From: Gentiana macrophylla
Taxonomy: Eukaryota; Streptophyta; Magnoliopsida; Gentianales; Gentianaceae
Direction: 5' to 3'
NCBI GenBank assembly: GCA_026214975.1
Contig: CM047806.1
Coordinates: 498,501-562,500, forward strand
Length of the DNA: 64,000 nt
Each line of letters begins with the position of its first letter. Position 1 is the first letter of the stretch. Both the position numbers and the translations under genes were made by a program. Below the pieces are notes generated by a model. The model was not told the DNA's origin. It did no database searches and worked only from the letters and a program-made list of their open reading frames with translations. This document shows positions 34,901-46,447 of the stretch, in pieces.

Positions 34901-35584
34901 ATTGCATCCCGATGGTCTCTGCATCGCGGTATCTCTGCATCGGTGGAAGCCACTTCATCGCGGTGTCTCTGCATCGGGGGTGGCCACTGCATCGCGATGT
35001 CTCTTCATCGCGATGTCTCTGCATATATGATTGCCGATGTCACTGCATAAATTGTTGATATCATTCATATATGATTGCTGATGTCACGGCATAAAATGTT
35101 GATGTCACTGCATATCTGATTGCCGATGTCACTGCATAAATTGTTGATGTCACGCATATATGATTGTCGATGTCACTGCATATATGATTGCCGAAGTCAA
35201 TGCATCGCGGTGGTCAATGCATCGGGGTGATCAATAATCGGGGTGGTCAGTGCATCGCGGTGGTCAATGCATTAGGGTGGTCAATGGAAAAAAAAATTCA
35301 CCGTCCAGGAAAAAAAAAAAAAACTGTGCAGCGTTCAGGAAAATAAATAAGAATAAAAATAAAAAGCAAAACACACAACAACGTAAGTTTCAAAAATAAA
35401 AAAACATCCAGCGTTTCAGCGCCCCATGTTCCACCTTTTTTAATTTTTTTTATTTACTTCATTAAGGTTCATTAAGGGTATTTGGGTCTATCTACCTAAT
35501 TTTTGTCCTTATAACTAAGTGTATGTTTTGGATGTCCTTTTTATCTAATTAAGTCCAATATGTGTCCTTTTGAATAATTGTCCC
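31983..35584. mobile_element. Non-autonomous Mutator-like element (3602 bp)
   Basis: It is flanked by the 9-bp duplication ATTTTATTA (31974-31982 and 35585-35593). The termini are inverted repeats of about 100 bp in the same register. Shared phrases include AAGGACA, ACTTAATTAG, GGACA-CCAAAA and TTAGTTATAAGGACA, at 31997-32072 on the left and 35500-35570 inverted on the right. There is no transposase. Inside are a coding-like segment (about 32100-32410), AT-rich DNA, and a large minisatellite (33640-35290). Long TIRs, 9-bp TSD and foreign interior fit a Pack-MULE-like element. Confidence 0.75.
33640..35290. repeat. Composite minisatellite built on TGTCACTGCAT
   Basis: Short units such as GCCGATGTCACTGCATAAA, TTGTTGATGTCAC-GCATATATGATT and CACTGCATATCTGATTGCC are repeated in three blocks (33640-33905, 34510-34760, 35030-35200). 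They are joined by longer shared segments, one starting AATATGAATTAAGGTGAAAG at about 33901 and about 34747. A variant arm reads CTGCATCGCGGTG / CTGCATCGGGGTGG (34035-34130, 34900-35020, 35195-35290). So there is a higher-order repeat of about 850 bp with short units nested inside. The spacer 34150-34505 is unrelated and carries repeated TTCGCGAAC / GTTCGTTAAG words. An isolated unit occurs at about 32758-32800. Confidence 0.85.
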
Positions 35585-35728
35585 ATTTTATTATTATAAT
35601 GTTATATATGTTGGTCTGTTTTCCTTGTGATCGAATCAGTAATCTTTAGTTAAGTGGTAAATATATTAGGTGAAATTAGAAAATTATTAGTGTTAGATGA
35701 TAAGTGAATTGCACCCTCATAAATTGTT

Positions 35729-36359
35729 TTACTATGGGAATATCTTTTCACACAAATTTTTATCTTACCACACAGATTTTTTTTTTCCAATTTCGCCCTT
35801 ATTTTTTTTTTTTTTTATTTCTGGCGTTCATTCGACCAAAGTTTGGTGAGAATATGACACATTATCCATACTCAAAATATGGTCGAATATCGTGTTGAGA
35901 ATCCACACTGTTTGGTTGATTCGACCATATTTTAAATAGAAATGTTTGAAGTTTTCCAAACTCATACATAGTCGAGTATCATTCGACCAATATTGAGTCG
36001 AACACTCTCTACACATTCGGGATTAGAATTGGGTCGAGGATAACAACAATATATAAAGCACCCTATTGATTACGATGATTTTCAGACATTCGACTCAATT
36101 TTAGTCGAATGTCTTTCCGACCGATATTGAGTATGAAAAACATTCAAAATTACGACTAGAATAAAATCGATTATAATGATCGTATTCACTCAAAATTGGG
36201 TCGAAATGGTCAACTTATAATGATTGACCGAATAGTATACATTTTCCTGACTCATTTACGGTCGAATGGCGGCGTGTGGAATATCAAAGCAAACGCGGCT
36301 CTCTCTCTTCTTGGTAAGTGTAAAACAACATTTGTGTGAAAAGATAGTCTCTTTACTAA
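35729..36359. mobile_element. TIR element about 630 bp with repeated TCGACC palindromes
   Basis: Ends are inverted: TTACTATGGGAATATCTTTT-CACACAAAT at the left against TTAGTAAAGAGACTATCTTT-TCACACAAAT inverted at the right. The inner parts also match (TTTTATCTTACCA and TTTTACACTTACCA). The interior repeats TTCGACCATATTTTGAGT-like words in both orientations. A perfect 12-bp hairpin lies at 36084-36114 (AGACATTCGACT, 7-nt loop, AGTCGAATGTCT). Target duplication unresolved. Confidence 0.6.
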
Positions 36360-37136
36360 TAAGAGCATCCTCCGTCCGGTTATCAATTTTCTTAAAAATC
36401 AATGTACGTACATTATCTTTACGACCCTATTTTTCCACACACTGCATCAGCATGTAAATAAATTAATAAAAAAAACATTGTACATATATAGATTCAGAAC
36501 CATGACATAAGACTTGTTGGGTGTTACTACTAGATCCGTATGTTTTATATAATAACAAATAAATACTAATTGACAGTGATACCACAAAGTGTAGTATACG
36601 TAGGGGTAATTAATTAAGGGTGGAAAAACCCCTACTATTGCTTTGTGTCATTTGGGTAATTCGGATCCAATGACTCCTTATTATAACGGACCGTCAAGCA
36701 AGCAGATAAAACAATTTTTGTTTTTTTCTATACGTGGCAGCTAGACAATTATCCGACGATCCGTTATGGTAGGGAGCTCATGCATCATCAGAATTTTCGG
36801 TGTCATTCTCCAAAGTTGTCTGTACATAAAAGAAGATGGAATTTGAGTCCCCCCCAAGGCCAAGGGCAAAAAAAAAAGAAAAGGTGAAAAGAACAGGTGC
36901 TTTTAAAAGTGGACCCCACAATGCATTTTGCAAATACTCATGCTCACTTTTGGTCTCCTTCTTTAACCTGCATTTTTGCATACCGATTTTGATATCCCTA
37001 GCCTGGCCCCTGCTTTTAACACCTTTGTTTTTTTTCAAGATATTATTCTCAGTTAAAATTAGTAGTTGCATTTCCTTAACTTGTAACAAGAATCCCCTGC
37101 TGGCTGCTACTGCATAATTCCATAAAAAAGTATATA
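36360..37136. other. Upstream region of the small Ser-rich protein gene
   Basis: AT-rich; no supported gene. The overlapping frames of about 90-100 codons at 36778-37117 run antisense to each other and show no domain. Confidence 0.4.
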
Positions 37137-37520
37137 ATGGGAGAATTCATAAAGTCAAGTAAGGAATATTGCAAGAGCATTTTCTGGAAAGTGAAGGCAA
37201 AAGTGAAGAAGATGAAGATGAAGATGAATAATAATAATTGGAGCAGCAGCAGCAGCAGCAGCTGCAAAGGGTGGTCAGTACTAGGCAAACGACAGCAAGT
37301 GAACAAGTTTCAGTATGATCCTTCAAGTTATGCACTCAACTTTGATGATGGCACTGGCACTGGCACTGGCAATGGCAATGTTGGCGGCTATTGCTATGTG
37401 AGCAGCAGCCAATTGCGAGATGAGAAGAAAGTGAAACCAAACACAATGTTCATTTATGTCATCTGGACTCTTAATCCTTCTTCTTCTTCTTCTTCTTCTT
37501 ATGTTTTATTATTTGCTTGA
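37137..37520 (+). CDS. Small plant-specific protein with KFQYDPSSYALNFDDG motif
   Basis: An uninterrupted frame of 127 aa. The N-terminal 30 residues are strongly basic (KVKAKVKKMKMKM). A poly-Ser run is at 36-42, then the motif KFQYDPSSYALNFDDG at about 57-72. That motif recurs in small uncharacterised dicot proteins, some described as rapidly elicited in defence responses. Gly/Thr repeats (GTGTGTGNGN) and a C-terminal Ser run (114-121) follow. No signal peptide, domain or catalytic motif, so no function can be given. The last about 20 residues come from a TTC repeat and may not be coding if an intron is present. It converges on the GID8-like gene, with 3' ends about 300 bp apart. Confidence 0.68.
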   Translation: MGEFIKSSKEYCKSIFWKVKAKVKKMKMKMNNNNWSSSSSSSCKGWSVLGKRQQVNKFQYDPSSYALNFDDGTGTGTGNGNVGGYCYVSSSQLRDEKKVKPNTMFIYVIWTLNPSSSSSSSYVLLFA

Positions 37521-37817
37521 GAAGACTCATTACTCTGTATTTTTCATCTGCTGTTTTGTCTGTGTTACTTTACAGTTACACAACAGATAACAAGATTTGA
37601 TCCTCCAGTCCTCCCTCCCATCAACTACTTAAAAATAATAAACAGTTTAACTAAACAAACAAATAAACCAATAAAACTAACTATTGAGCACAATAATACA
37701 GTACTAATAATAATAATTTATCAAAAGACGGAAGACATTATTATTATTGTCTCAGCAGCAAGGAAGGAAAGAAGAAGAGGCAAAGAGCGGTGCTCATTAT
37801 GTTGTTGTTGTTGTTGT

Positions 37818-40800
37818 TCAGACAGATGGATCTTCAAGAGCAGCTGACGATACATCGTTGATTCGAGGATACATGGCCTTCTCATCAAGTTGCTTTTGTG
37901 CCCAAATCAGCATCTTCAGTAAGTTTGGTAGCTTTGGATCTGCTGATCACACACTTTTATCAGTCTACTTATCTTCATACTCCTCTTAATATGGTGCTCT
38001 CTAACTAGCTAATTATACATCAAAACGAGTGGACAGGGTTAGCCTAATTTGCATCACATACTACTTACTGCACTGACCATCTCCAACAACAGAAACATGA
38101 TCTAACAGAACAGAACAGAACAGAACAGAACAGAACGTCAATGATTATTATCCATAGCTAAACATAAAGAGCATCCCCAAAAGCTGGATTCTTAAAGTCT
38201 AGAATTAGTACTCTCGTCAGCTTCATAGGTAGAAAGGCAAATAGATAAAAAAACACAGCATGCTTCATATACTCGTTATAAAACATTGTGCTGCACAATT
38301 CATAAATATGTGACAGCTATATCAGAAAAACAGAAGCAACCTTTTTCATGGCTTTGGCTAGTGAGAATGGCTGCATTAACCTCGCTTGCAGTTTTGAGGC
38401 GCTGTGATATATCCAGAAGGTCACCAACCGGGCAGTTTGCAACGTCTTCAAAAGCCAATAGAGCCACTGTTCTCTCTAATTCTTCCAAAAAGCTTTGCTG
38501 TGACAAATTACCATTACTACTCATCAGCAAACCATTCAACACAGAAAATCAGAAAATTAATTCAGCATATGATACTGTATTAATGATCTGTAGCTTCTTC
38601 ATTGCAAACTATCATGCATCAAGAGATATTGTTTTAGGATTAAGTAAACAAGATGCCTTTAACCAATAAAAACCTAAGAAAGTGATGCGTCGAAATTACG
38701 TTTTCCTCCCCTCTTGGAGCAAGTTCCTCCTGAGCAAACTCTAAAGCCTCTTGCACCTTGCCATTCCTAATCAATTCTATCAACCTTTGTTGTTGGAGAT
38801 GAAAAAACAGCTGGGGATTTGTGTCCAATATCTGCCCAAATAAGAGGAAGCTTTGTCAGATTCTGAAACAAAACCTTTGTGGATGAAAACTGGATTAAAA
38901 CATTAGTTTTAAGCAACCAATTTTGCACAGTAACCAAGTAAGAATGTGTTGTATATCTTGTTATTACTGACTTAAAACAGCACGATTCTGCTCAAGGCAC
39001 CAGTACAAAACGAAACACAGGGGGAAACCAGCAGATTTGTAGTGGAGTTGACAGAAAGTAAAAATTAGTCTTATACTTTTTACCGCACAGATGCAGAAAA
39101 GCATATTACAGTCACAAGTCAAAATTTAGGAAAATAAAGTTCCTCACTGCATCAATGTAGCAAGACATTAATATAAATATAATTCTAAACCAGATATCTT
39201 AACATGAAAACAACACATTTTCCAATACTTCTAACATGAATGAAACTTCTGATTATGATTGTACCCGGATTGGAAAATCAAAGGCCAAACTGAATAAACT
39301 ACAAAAACAAGCACATGACAATATTAAAATCCTCGATTTCTTGACTGAGACCTCAATTTACTAGTACATGGAAGTATGAATTTCTCCCATTAACAATACT
39401 CAACCAATTCAGCTTTCAAAAAATGACAAAACCCACATAAATTCATATATATATTTTTAACTTGTATGTATACACAGATTCAAGCTGATTATAAACATAT
39501 TACACAGAATAAAAGATACAACACAACACAGACTTGCACATAAAGCATCATCAATTGCTAATGAAAAGCATGGTGATCTATTGCACACAACTAGCAGTCG
39601 TCTCATTAGCTCACAAAAAATCAGACCCAAATATTTTATTTTCTAATTCCAAGGCTCCCGTTTTCCATTTTGAGAGGCGAGACAGGTAAGAAACAAAATC
39701 AAATAAAAAGATGGGACAGCATACCTCAGGGTTCAAATCATTAACCTTTTCAATTGCCTCCTCCACATTACCAGACTGCACGGCCTTCTTAACAGCCATG
39801 CGATCGGTTATAGTTGCCAGGTCAATGTCAGCTACAAGTTGATAACAAACAAAAAAAATCAGCACTGAAGAACGGAAACGTGATGAAATACATTAAAAAA
39901 AAAAACAATCATATGAAGCATCCAGAGGATACGTTCTGTGCCAGATTCCATTCGGAATTTTTCTACAGCATCAACATAGCCCTCGGTCACCAGAAAGTTC
40001 ATCACCAATCTATTCATGTCCTCTTTTCTAATCTTAACATCATTCAGTTTTTTCTCCCACTCTTCCCTTGGTATAACTTTCTTTGAGGTAGCCTGTTCAT
40101 CAAAGTGGATAAAAGGTAACACACAAAGCATGCTTAATTCCCATAACAACAACGGTACTTCAAGACATTTCACACATAAACAGCATAGGAAAAAAAGGAC
40201 TAGATTGATTGCATCCTTAATCAGCTAACAATGAGGGATGCACATGTCAAAGGCCATCCTGAACATTTCATAACAATGGTGTACAGTTGAAATCAACAAA
40301 AAAGGATAAGATGAGGAATTCAATTAACAAAAGGTGAGCCTGCGTAAGTGATACGACATTAGGCCTATAGGGATAAGTGTGGTTCTTGGAGATTTCATAA
40401 GACTGATAAATAAGAGCAATCTGGCCCTAGGCAAATGCGATTTCTATATCCTAGTTATAGATGGTAGCAGCAAAGCTGCAAGCTTTACGCTTTCTTGCTC
40501 GGAAAAGGGAAGAAATTAAGTGTTATAACAGCAAATGACTAAAAAGACGCTCCTTTTTTCATGCAATTTCATCAGCATCAGCACTAAATCTGTGAAATAC
40601 GATACCGGAAGCTGATAACCTTCAGCAGCTAACAACTGGGAGAAACATATAACTCCTAAAAGACAATGAGCTAAGTAATATATTCTAGATCGTTGAAAAT
40701 AATTACACTGATAATACCCATGAATCTAAGGGTGACTCGTAACTCAGAAATCTTTGGTGGTGGTATCCAATTGGCTTCTGTTTCTCGATTAAGAACAAAA

Positions 40801-41045
40801 ACCCCTAGAAATCGAGAATTCTTCCCAAATTGAAATGCAAATGGTTCATCAGCGACAGCAAAAATACAACAAATCAGCACAAACATGATGTTAAATAGGA
40901 TCAAAAAATCAAAATGCACATACAAGACATTACAACGTCAACGTTGCTGCAGCTAAGAGAAATTTTATTCTACACAAGCTGTCCGAAATTCGACTACAGA
41001 TCAATTTTTGGGTGAAGTAAGTGGGAAGATTGATTAGCTTACCAT
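37818..41045 (-). CDS. GID8: GID8-like LisH/CTLH/CRA protein (226 aa, 6 exons)
   Basis: Exons, in gene order: 41045-41043 (ATG only), 40092-39933, 39831-39725, 38831-38700, 38497-38341 and 37939-37818. They sum to 681 bp with all phases matching. The product starts MATSKKVI, then the LisH motif (about 25-57, [20 protein letters not shown]), the CTLH domain (about 63-120, [20 protein letters not shown]) and the CRA domain to about 210. It ends LEDPSV. Homologues are the GID8/TWA1 scaffold subunit of the CTLH/GID ubiquitin ligase complex, which contacts RanBPM-type and RING subunits. The short plant length (about 225-245 aa) fits. The start codon sits alone on its exon, joined to GCT-ACC-TCA. 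A Tourist-type MITE lies 178 bp upstream of the ATG. Confidence 0.94.
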
Positions 41046-41222
41046 GGCTTGAGTCTCAGCGAGTTCGCGAATGACAGTCGATAATTGAAGCATAAAAGAC
41101 ACTGTTGTTACAAGAGAATAATCGGATAAATAAATAATTTTTCAATGCGCTTGAGTTATTTACGGACATGACAAATCACAATTTAGGGATGCTTATACGG
41201 CGGTGAAATTAGATATTTCTAA

Positions 41223-41549
41223 GACTATCTCCAATGGTAGGAGACAAAAGGGTTTAAAGGTTTTTAAGACCACTTGACCAAAAAGTTTTTTTTCATTAGG
41301 TTTTTTCCAATAGGTTTGTATTCTGGCGGCTTTTTGGGTTCTGGCCAAACCTTTTGTAAAGGTTTTATTATTGTGTGAAGGTTTTTATAAATGTTACTGG
41401 CCTTTTGTAAAATGATTATGAGCAGATGGCGTGCAGAAATAAAAGAACATGATGATAGAGATAAAAGGTTTATAAAACGAAAATGTTTATAACTGATGAT
41501 AATGTGTGCGATCATAAATCTTTTAAAAGGTTTATGACTGGAAATAGCC
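41223..41549. mobile_element. Tourist-type (PIF/Harbinger) MITE upstream of the GID8-like gene
   Basis: Termini GACTATCTCCAATGG and, inverted from the right, GGCTATTTCCAGTCA match at most positions. The flanking trinucleotide TAA is duplicated (41220-41222 and 41550-41552), as PIF/Harbinger elements do. The 327-bp interior repeats AAAGGTTT words and has no coding capacity. It probably lies in the promoter or 5' region of the minus-strand gene starting at 41045. Confidence 0.7.
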
Positions 41550-41599
41550 TAAAGCTTTCGACAGAATAAAATGGCTTTATTTGTTTTTTATTCTATGAA

Positions 41600-43428
41600 A
41601 ATTGGGCTTCAGTGATAAGTGGGTGTCTCTAATCAGGGAGTGCGTAACCTCTGTTTTCTTCTCCTTTATAATTAATAATGGAAGGTGGGGCTTCCTTAAA
41701 CCCAGCAGAGGTATCCGGCAGGGGATCCCTTGTCCCTGTATCTATTTATTTTGTGTGCACAAGGTCTTAGCCGTTTGTTGAGCAAAGCGAATAATGATGG
41801 CTCCATGGTGGGAGTGAGAATTTCTAAATTGAGTCCTTGTATTAACCACTTATTCTTTGCGGATAACTCTTTATTGCTTAGGAAAGCAAATGCGTCGTGT
41901 GCAGTTAAAATGCAAGCTATCCTCAAATTATATGAGCGGATTTCAGGTCAGTACATTAATTTACAAAAATCGGTTGTTTTCTTTAGCAAAAATGCGTCTA
42001 CACAATGCAAATCAGAGATCCTCGCTATACTTAATGGTCTTTCTGAGGTCCACCACACCAAATATTTAGGGCTCCGGTGGTCATTGGTAGACCTAAGAAT
42101 CAAATGTTTTCCTATATCCTGAACAAATGTAAAAGCAAGCTAAAGAGCTGGAAATACAAGCTTTTAAGTCACGGAGGTAAAGCTATTTTGCTGTCGTCCA
42201 CTCTTTTTTCTATTCCCAATCTCACCATGTCTTGTGTCAAGCTTCCTATAGGCTTAATTGGAAAACTGCATGCTTTAATGGCTAACTTCTGGTGGGGAAG
42301 TTCTAGTAAGGATTTTGTTGGGCACCACTGGGTAAGTTGGGAGCATCTTTGCAAGCCCAAAGGCAGAGGAGGGCTTGGCTTTTCGTAATTTAGAAGCCGC
42401 TAATATTGTGGCGCTAGCTAAAACTCTTTGAAGGATCCACTCCAACCCGGATCTTCTTGTTTCTAGAGTTTTGAAAGGGAGATACTTTAGCAACTCCTCT
42501 GTCTTTGACTGCAAAATCCCCTCTAGTGCGTCTTTCATCTGGAAGAGTCTCATGCATGCTCAAGCCTTTCTTAATACTAGTACATACTTTTCTGTTGGAG
42601 ATGGCAAGTCGATTAAAGCTTGGAACGACCCATGGATCTTGGGTAACCCCTCATTTAAGCCCATTTCGCCAGTTTCTGCCAGTAACCGGGACATCTTGGT
42701 TAGTGATTTGTTGACCAATCACGCCAAGGACCCGGAAAAACTCGCTAAGAATTTTTGGCAAGTGGATATTCGACAAATTGAAAAAATTCGGTTAGTGTCA
42801 GTGGTGTACCGGATAAAAGGCTTTGTACGTTTTCAAAGAATGGGGATTTTGTTTCAAAAGCAGCCTATGACTATTTCTTGAGCAGCTCCATAGCTCCCCG
42901 TGGAAATTCGACTAGCACCTCTTTAAATGAAAAATTCTGGAAGCTTATTTGGGTGCTGCCTCTCCCGGCCAAGCTAAAATACTTTATGTGGAAGTGTCTA
43001 AAAAATGTCTTACCGGTCTCTTTCTTTGCGGCATGTATTTATTTGGAAAGACGCGTTTTCCTTACCTTTATGCTTGGGAGGAGGATGTTGAAACCGTTGA
43101 TCACCTCTTTATCCGGTGCCCCGTTTGCTAGGGATGTTTGGAAAGTAGTAGGGTTTCACTGGGACGCTTTTCAGAATGATAGGTCAACTTTAGTTGCCTG
43201 GTGGGACAGTATAACTGCAGCATCTAGTTTTACCAAGATTAAGGATAGAGTAATTCTAACTTGCTTTGTTTTTTGGTCTATTTGGAAGGCGAGATGTAAA
43301 AGAATTTTTGATAATGTCTTTTGGTCTTTTTTTGATACTACTTCATTTGATTACCTCCTCGGATGCTTTTATCCCTCTCCCGATTTGCAGCACGATGCCC
43401 CTCCATGTGCCGCAGTGAGGGTGGTTGT
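41600..43428 (+). pseudogene. LINE (L1-type) ORF2 remnant: RT C-terminal half and zf-RVT
   Basis: Frames carry KPSRGIRQG, LFFADNSLLLRKAN, YERISGQYINLQKS, LPIGLIGKLHALMANFWWGS and WVSWEHLCKPKGRGGLGF. The reverse-transcriptase zinc-binding domain follows (WKLIWVLPLPAKLKYFMWKC and VETVDHLFIRCPVC). Several frame changes (near 42070, 42390, 42480 and 42870) and a stop break it. The RT signature F-A-D-D reads F-A-D-N at about 41856-41867, which should abolish catalysis. The 5' half (endonuclease) is missing. The 3' end is cut by the Tat 5' LTR at 43429. Confidence 0.87.
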
Positions 43429-44098
43429 TGATGCACCCTGAAACGACCTAACTGATCTCAGATCTACCCAGCTTCTAGGTAGCCTGGCCAGATCTGGGGG
43501 GCTTATGACGATGGTAGGAACCGACCCGGCCACGTGTCGCCTCTATAACACCTCGAAGTTAACCGCTTGCAGGGCCTGGAGCCCCACAGTAGTAAGACCC
43601 TACCCAAGGAGGGAGGTCTGCCCATATACTTCCCGGCTACGGCGCTGCAGGCCAACTCGGCGGGTCGGGGGGTAGGACGCACAGCTCAGGTCGAGACGAC
43701 CTGAGAGCCCATCAAAAGCCGACTGGCTCTTTCCTTAAGTGGTAAATAACACATGTGCCTATATTATAGGAGAATCCCTGGATCACCGGAAGTAGATCCC
43801 ATAATTCGAATATAATCATAATTATCTCGTGTCAGAGATAAACACGTGATGATCCTTAGGGTTTAAGGATTCTACGACTTGTTTGGCAAGAAAAGGGTGA
43901 GACGCCTCCCTATATAATCAGCCCTAAGGAACTACGAATGACTTGATTCCGATTTCTCCATTGGATACGTAGGCAACTTGAGAGAAACTAACTCTCAGGC
44001 TCAGTCTTAATCTTATACAAATCACATTCCCCATTGTCTTTGTTCTTGCTTGAATCGTCCTAGTGGTTATTCGGATCTGTGGGTGAATACCAACATCA
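43429..44098 (+). repeat. 5' LTR of the Tat element (670 bp)
   Basis: Begins TGATGCACC and ends AACATCA, with inverted termini TGATG/CATCA. It directly follows the LINE remnant. A TATA box (TATATAA, 43911-43917) stands about 185 bp before the LTR end, fitting U3/R. Immediately after lies TCAATTGGCGCTAGAAGG (44099-44116), the primer-site region of the element. Confidence 0.8.
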
Positions 44099-44154
44099 TC
44101 AATTGGCGCTAGAAGGAGGGCCTCTTGTGTTAACGATTCGATCAAGAAACCGCG

Positions 44155-45418
44155 ATGGCACCACCAAAAAATACCGGAAAAAGGACCCAAACGGCGGCAG
44201 CTTGAGACGCTGGAGAAGTAGACCCAATTGCTACTACCAGCCAACCCCAAACCAACCCGGAGGAAATGTTGGCGGATCCAGCACAGCAGGCCTTGCTGGA
44301 CGCGTTACGTAATTTGGATATCCCAGCGTTTAAGAGTGTACTAGGTTTAGCCCTAAAAGGGCGAGAAGAGGAAGCTCCAGAAAATATTGACCCAAAAGGT
44401 AACCTGGCAAATAAAGAGGATAGAGGAGAAACTCTCTCCTCCACCTCCCATCTGCAGCCTGAGGCAGGTTTAAGGCTCGGGCTCAGCCCGAGAGGTCGCC
44501 AGCGGGGCGGAACTAGGCGGGATCCTGGGAAAGAAAACGGATGATCTCTCTATCGAATCACCGTTCTCAGAGCTGATTTTGAACTACCCACGCCCAGAGA
44601 GATTTAAGATCCCAAAACTAGAAGCATATGACGGAACGAAAGATCCCCAAGACCACCTCTTTCAGTATCTAACGCACATGAATTTAGATTGTGCAGCCGA
44701 GGAGATGAAGTGCAAGGCCTTTCCGGCACTGCTCACGGGCAGAGCACGTGAGTGGTTCCGGAAGTTACCGCCACGGTCTATAGAAAACTTTGAAACCCTG
44801 GCAAGAAGATTTTTGCAAGCTTTTGTCACAACCAAACCTTTCCAAAGGAATGTCACGTACCTCCTCACCATTCGACAGAAAAAAGAAGAGTCCGTATTGC
44901 AGTACTTGAAGAGATTCAACGAGGAGTCTAGGCAGGTCGGGAATGTAGAAGAGCACCTCTTGATCACCTCTTTCGTAGCAGGACTACGAGAAGGTCGATT
45001 GTACGCCAAGCTAAATGGCCGACTTCCAAAGTCAATGGACGAGTGTATGGATCTAGCATATAAGCACTGTTAGGGTGAGGAGGCTAACCGCCTAAAGAGG
45101 GAGTCAGAAGCCCCCAAGAAAGAGAAATCGGATGACCGATCCGATAGAAAGCGTAAACCAGTATGGGACCGAGTGGCTGCACCTGTAACTGACCGACTTG
45201 GAAAAAAGGGGGCTCTTCAAGAAAGAGACTTTATCCCTCTGAATAGATCACACGAGCAGGTCCTCGCTATAATGCAAAGAAAAGGCATTGCCCGCACTCC
45301 ACCTCCTATGAGGGGTCCCCGGGAAAAGAGGGACCAGACCAAATACTGTAAGTTTCATGAAGACATTGGCCATGATTCGGAGCATTGCCGAGATTTACAG
45401 AGAGAGATTGATTGATTG
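44155..45418 (+). pseudogene. Tat gag with CCHC-like knuckle
   Basis: ATGGCACCACCAAAAAATAC at 44155 looks like the gag start but meets a stop after about 13 codons. The core frame 44579-45073 contains DPQDHLFQYLTHMNLDC, FPALLTGRAREWFRKLPP, YLLTIRQKKEESVLQYLKRF and NEESRQV, the Retrotrans_gag domain. The zinc knuckle in its Tat form (YCKFHEDIGHDSEHCRDLQ) is at about 45344-45402. An in-frame TAG at 45071 and frame changes break the protein. Confidence 0.88.
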
Positions 45419-45779
45419 CTTTGTTATGGAAGGGAAACTTGACGAGGTCATAGATGATCCGTAACCCGAACCCGTGGAAGACGAGAATACAAGAGGAGAG
45501 ATTTCGGTCATGACCGAAAAGATGACTACAGACGAAGGAGGGAGCCATCTCCAGGACCTGAGGGACAGCTAGATAATCGTCCTATCAATACCATTAATAC
45601 CATCTCAGGCGGCCCGAGTACATCGTCCCGACCTGAGGAGGAAAGAGGTAACCGGTCACCTACCAGTGCAGACTCAGGAAAAAGACAGAGGCTGTCCGGG
45701 GAGGTAATTTACGGTCCACGCGATCCCCTCCCTCTTCTCATCAACAACGAAGTCTTGGTTATTGAGGCGGTAACAACAA

Positions 45780-46332
45780 ACATACGGTGAAGCGTATCTG
45801 TGTAGACACCGGAAGTGCAGTCAATGTGCTATACTATAATGTTTTTTAGTCAATGAAATTAAAGGATGCGGAGCTAGCACCTGTGTCATCTCTGCTATTC
45901 GGATTTGCGGGACCACCAGTCCACCCTATGGGTATGATCAGCTTACCAACCGCCTTCGGAAAAGCACCTCGGGACAGGATCCTTATGGTGAGTTATGTGG
46001 TGGTAAGGGCCCCATCGGCCTACAATGTTATCATGGGGCGACCTGCCCTAATAGATTTGCGAGCGGTAATCTCCCCGGCTCACATCAGTTTGAAGTTCCC
46101 GACTTGGGAGGGGACGGCAGAAGTCAAAGGTGACGTCGAAACAGCCAGGAGTTGTTACACGACCACTGTAAATGGAAGAATGATGGTACAACAGGTATTT
46201 GTGGAAGAGTTGCTCCCAGAGGAAGAAGAAAGCTGGTCATCGGATGATAAAATCGACGTAGTAAATTTGGGAAAAGAGCAGGAAGGCTTGTCAGTCAACA
46301 TAGGATCATGGATCCCGGATCGACAAGCGTAA
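45780..46332 (+). pseudogene. Tat aspartic protease
   Basis: KRICVDTGSAVNVLYYNVF, with the retropepsin D-T-G-S/A site at about 45807-45820, is followed by an in-frame TAG at 45849. The open frame from 45853 continues with PMGMISLPTAFG, YNVIMGRPALIDLRAV and ISLKFPTWEG, the Tat protease C-terminal part and linker. It leads into the RT linker DMPSLSPELALHKLHVDPAR and is cut at 46447 by the Athila insertion. Confidence 0.87.
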
Positions 46333-46447
46333 CTTGTTAAGATCTTAAGGGAGTTCAGAGACGTATTTGAATGGAAAACAGATGACATGCCAAGCTTATC
46401 CCCCGAGCTGGCCCTGCACAAGCTGCATGTTGACCCAGCCCGGAAAC

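Noticed and set aside
33640..35290. CRISPR array
   Set aside because: The repeats vary, have no constant-length unique spacers, and the host is a plant; it is a minisatellite.
41696..41926. Minus-strand frame opposite the LINE RT
   Set aside because: Shadow of the LINE coding strand, which shows clear RT motifs.
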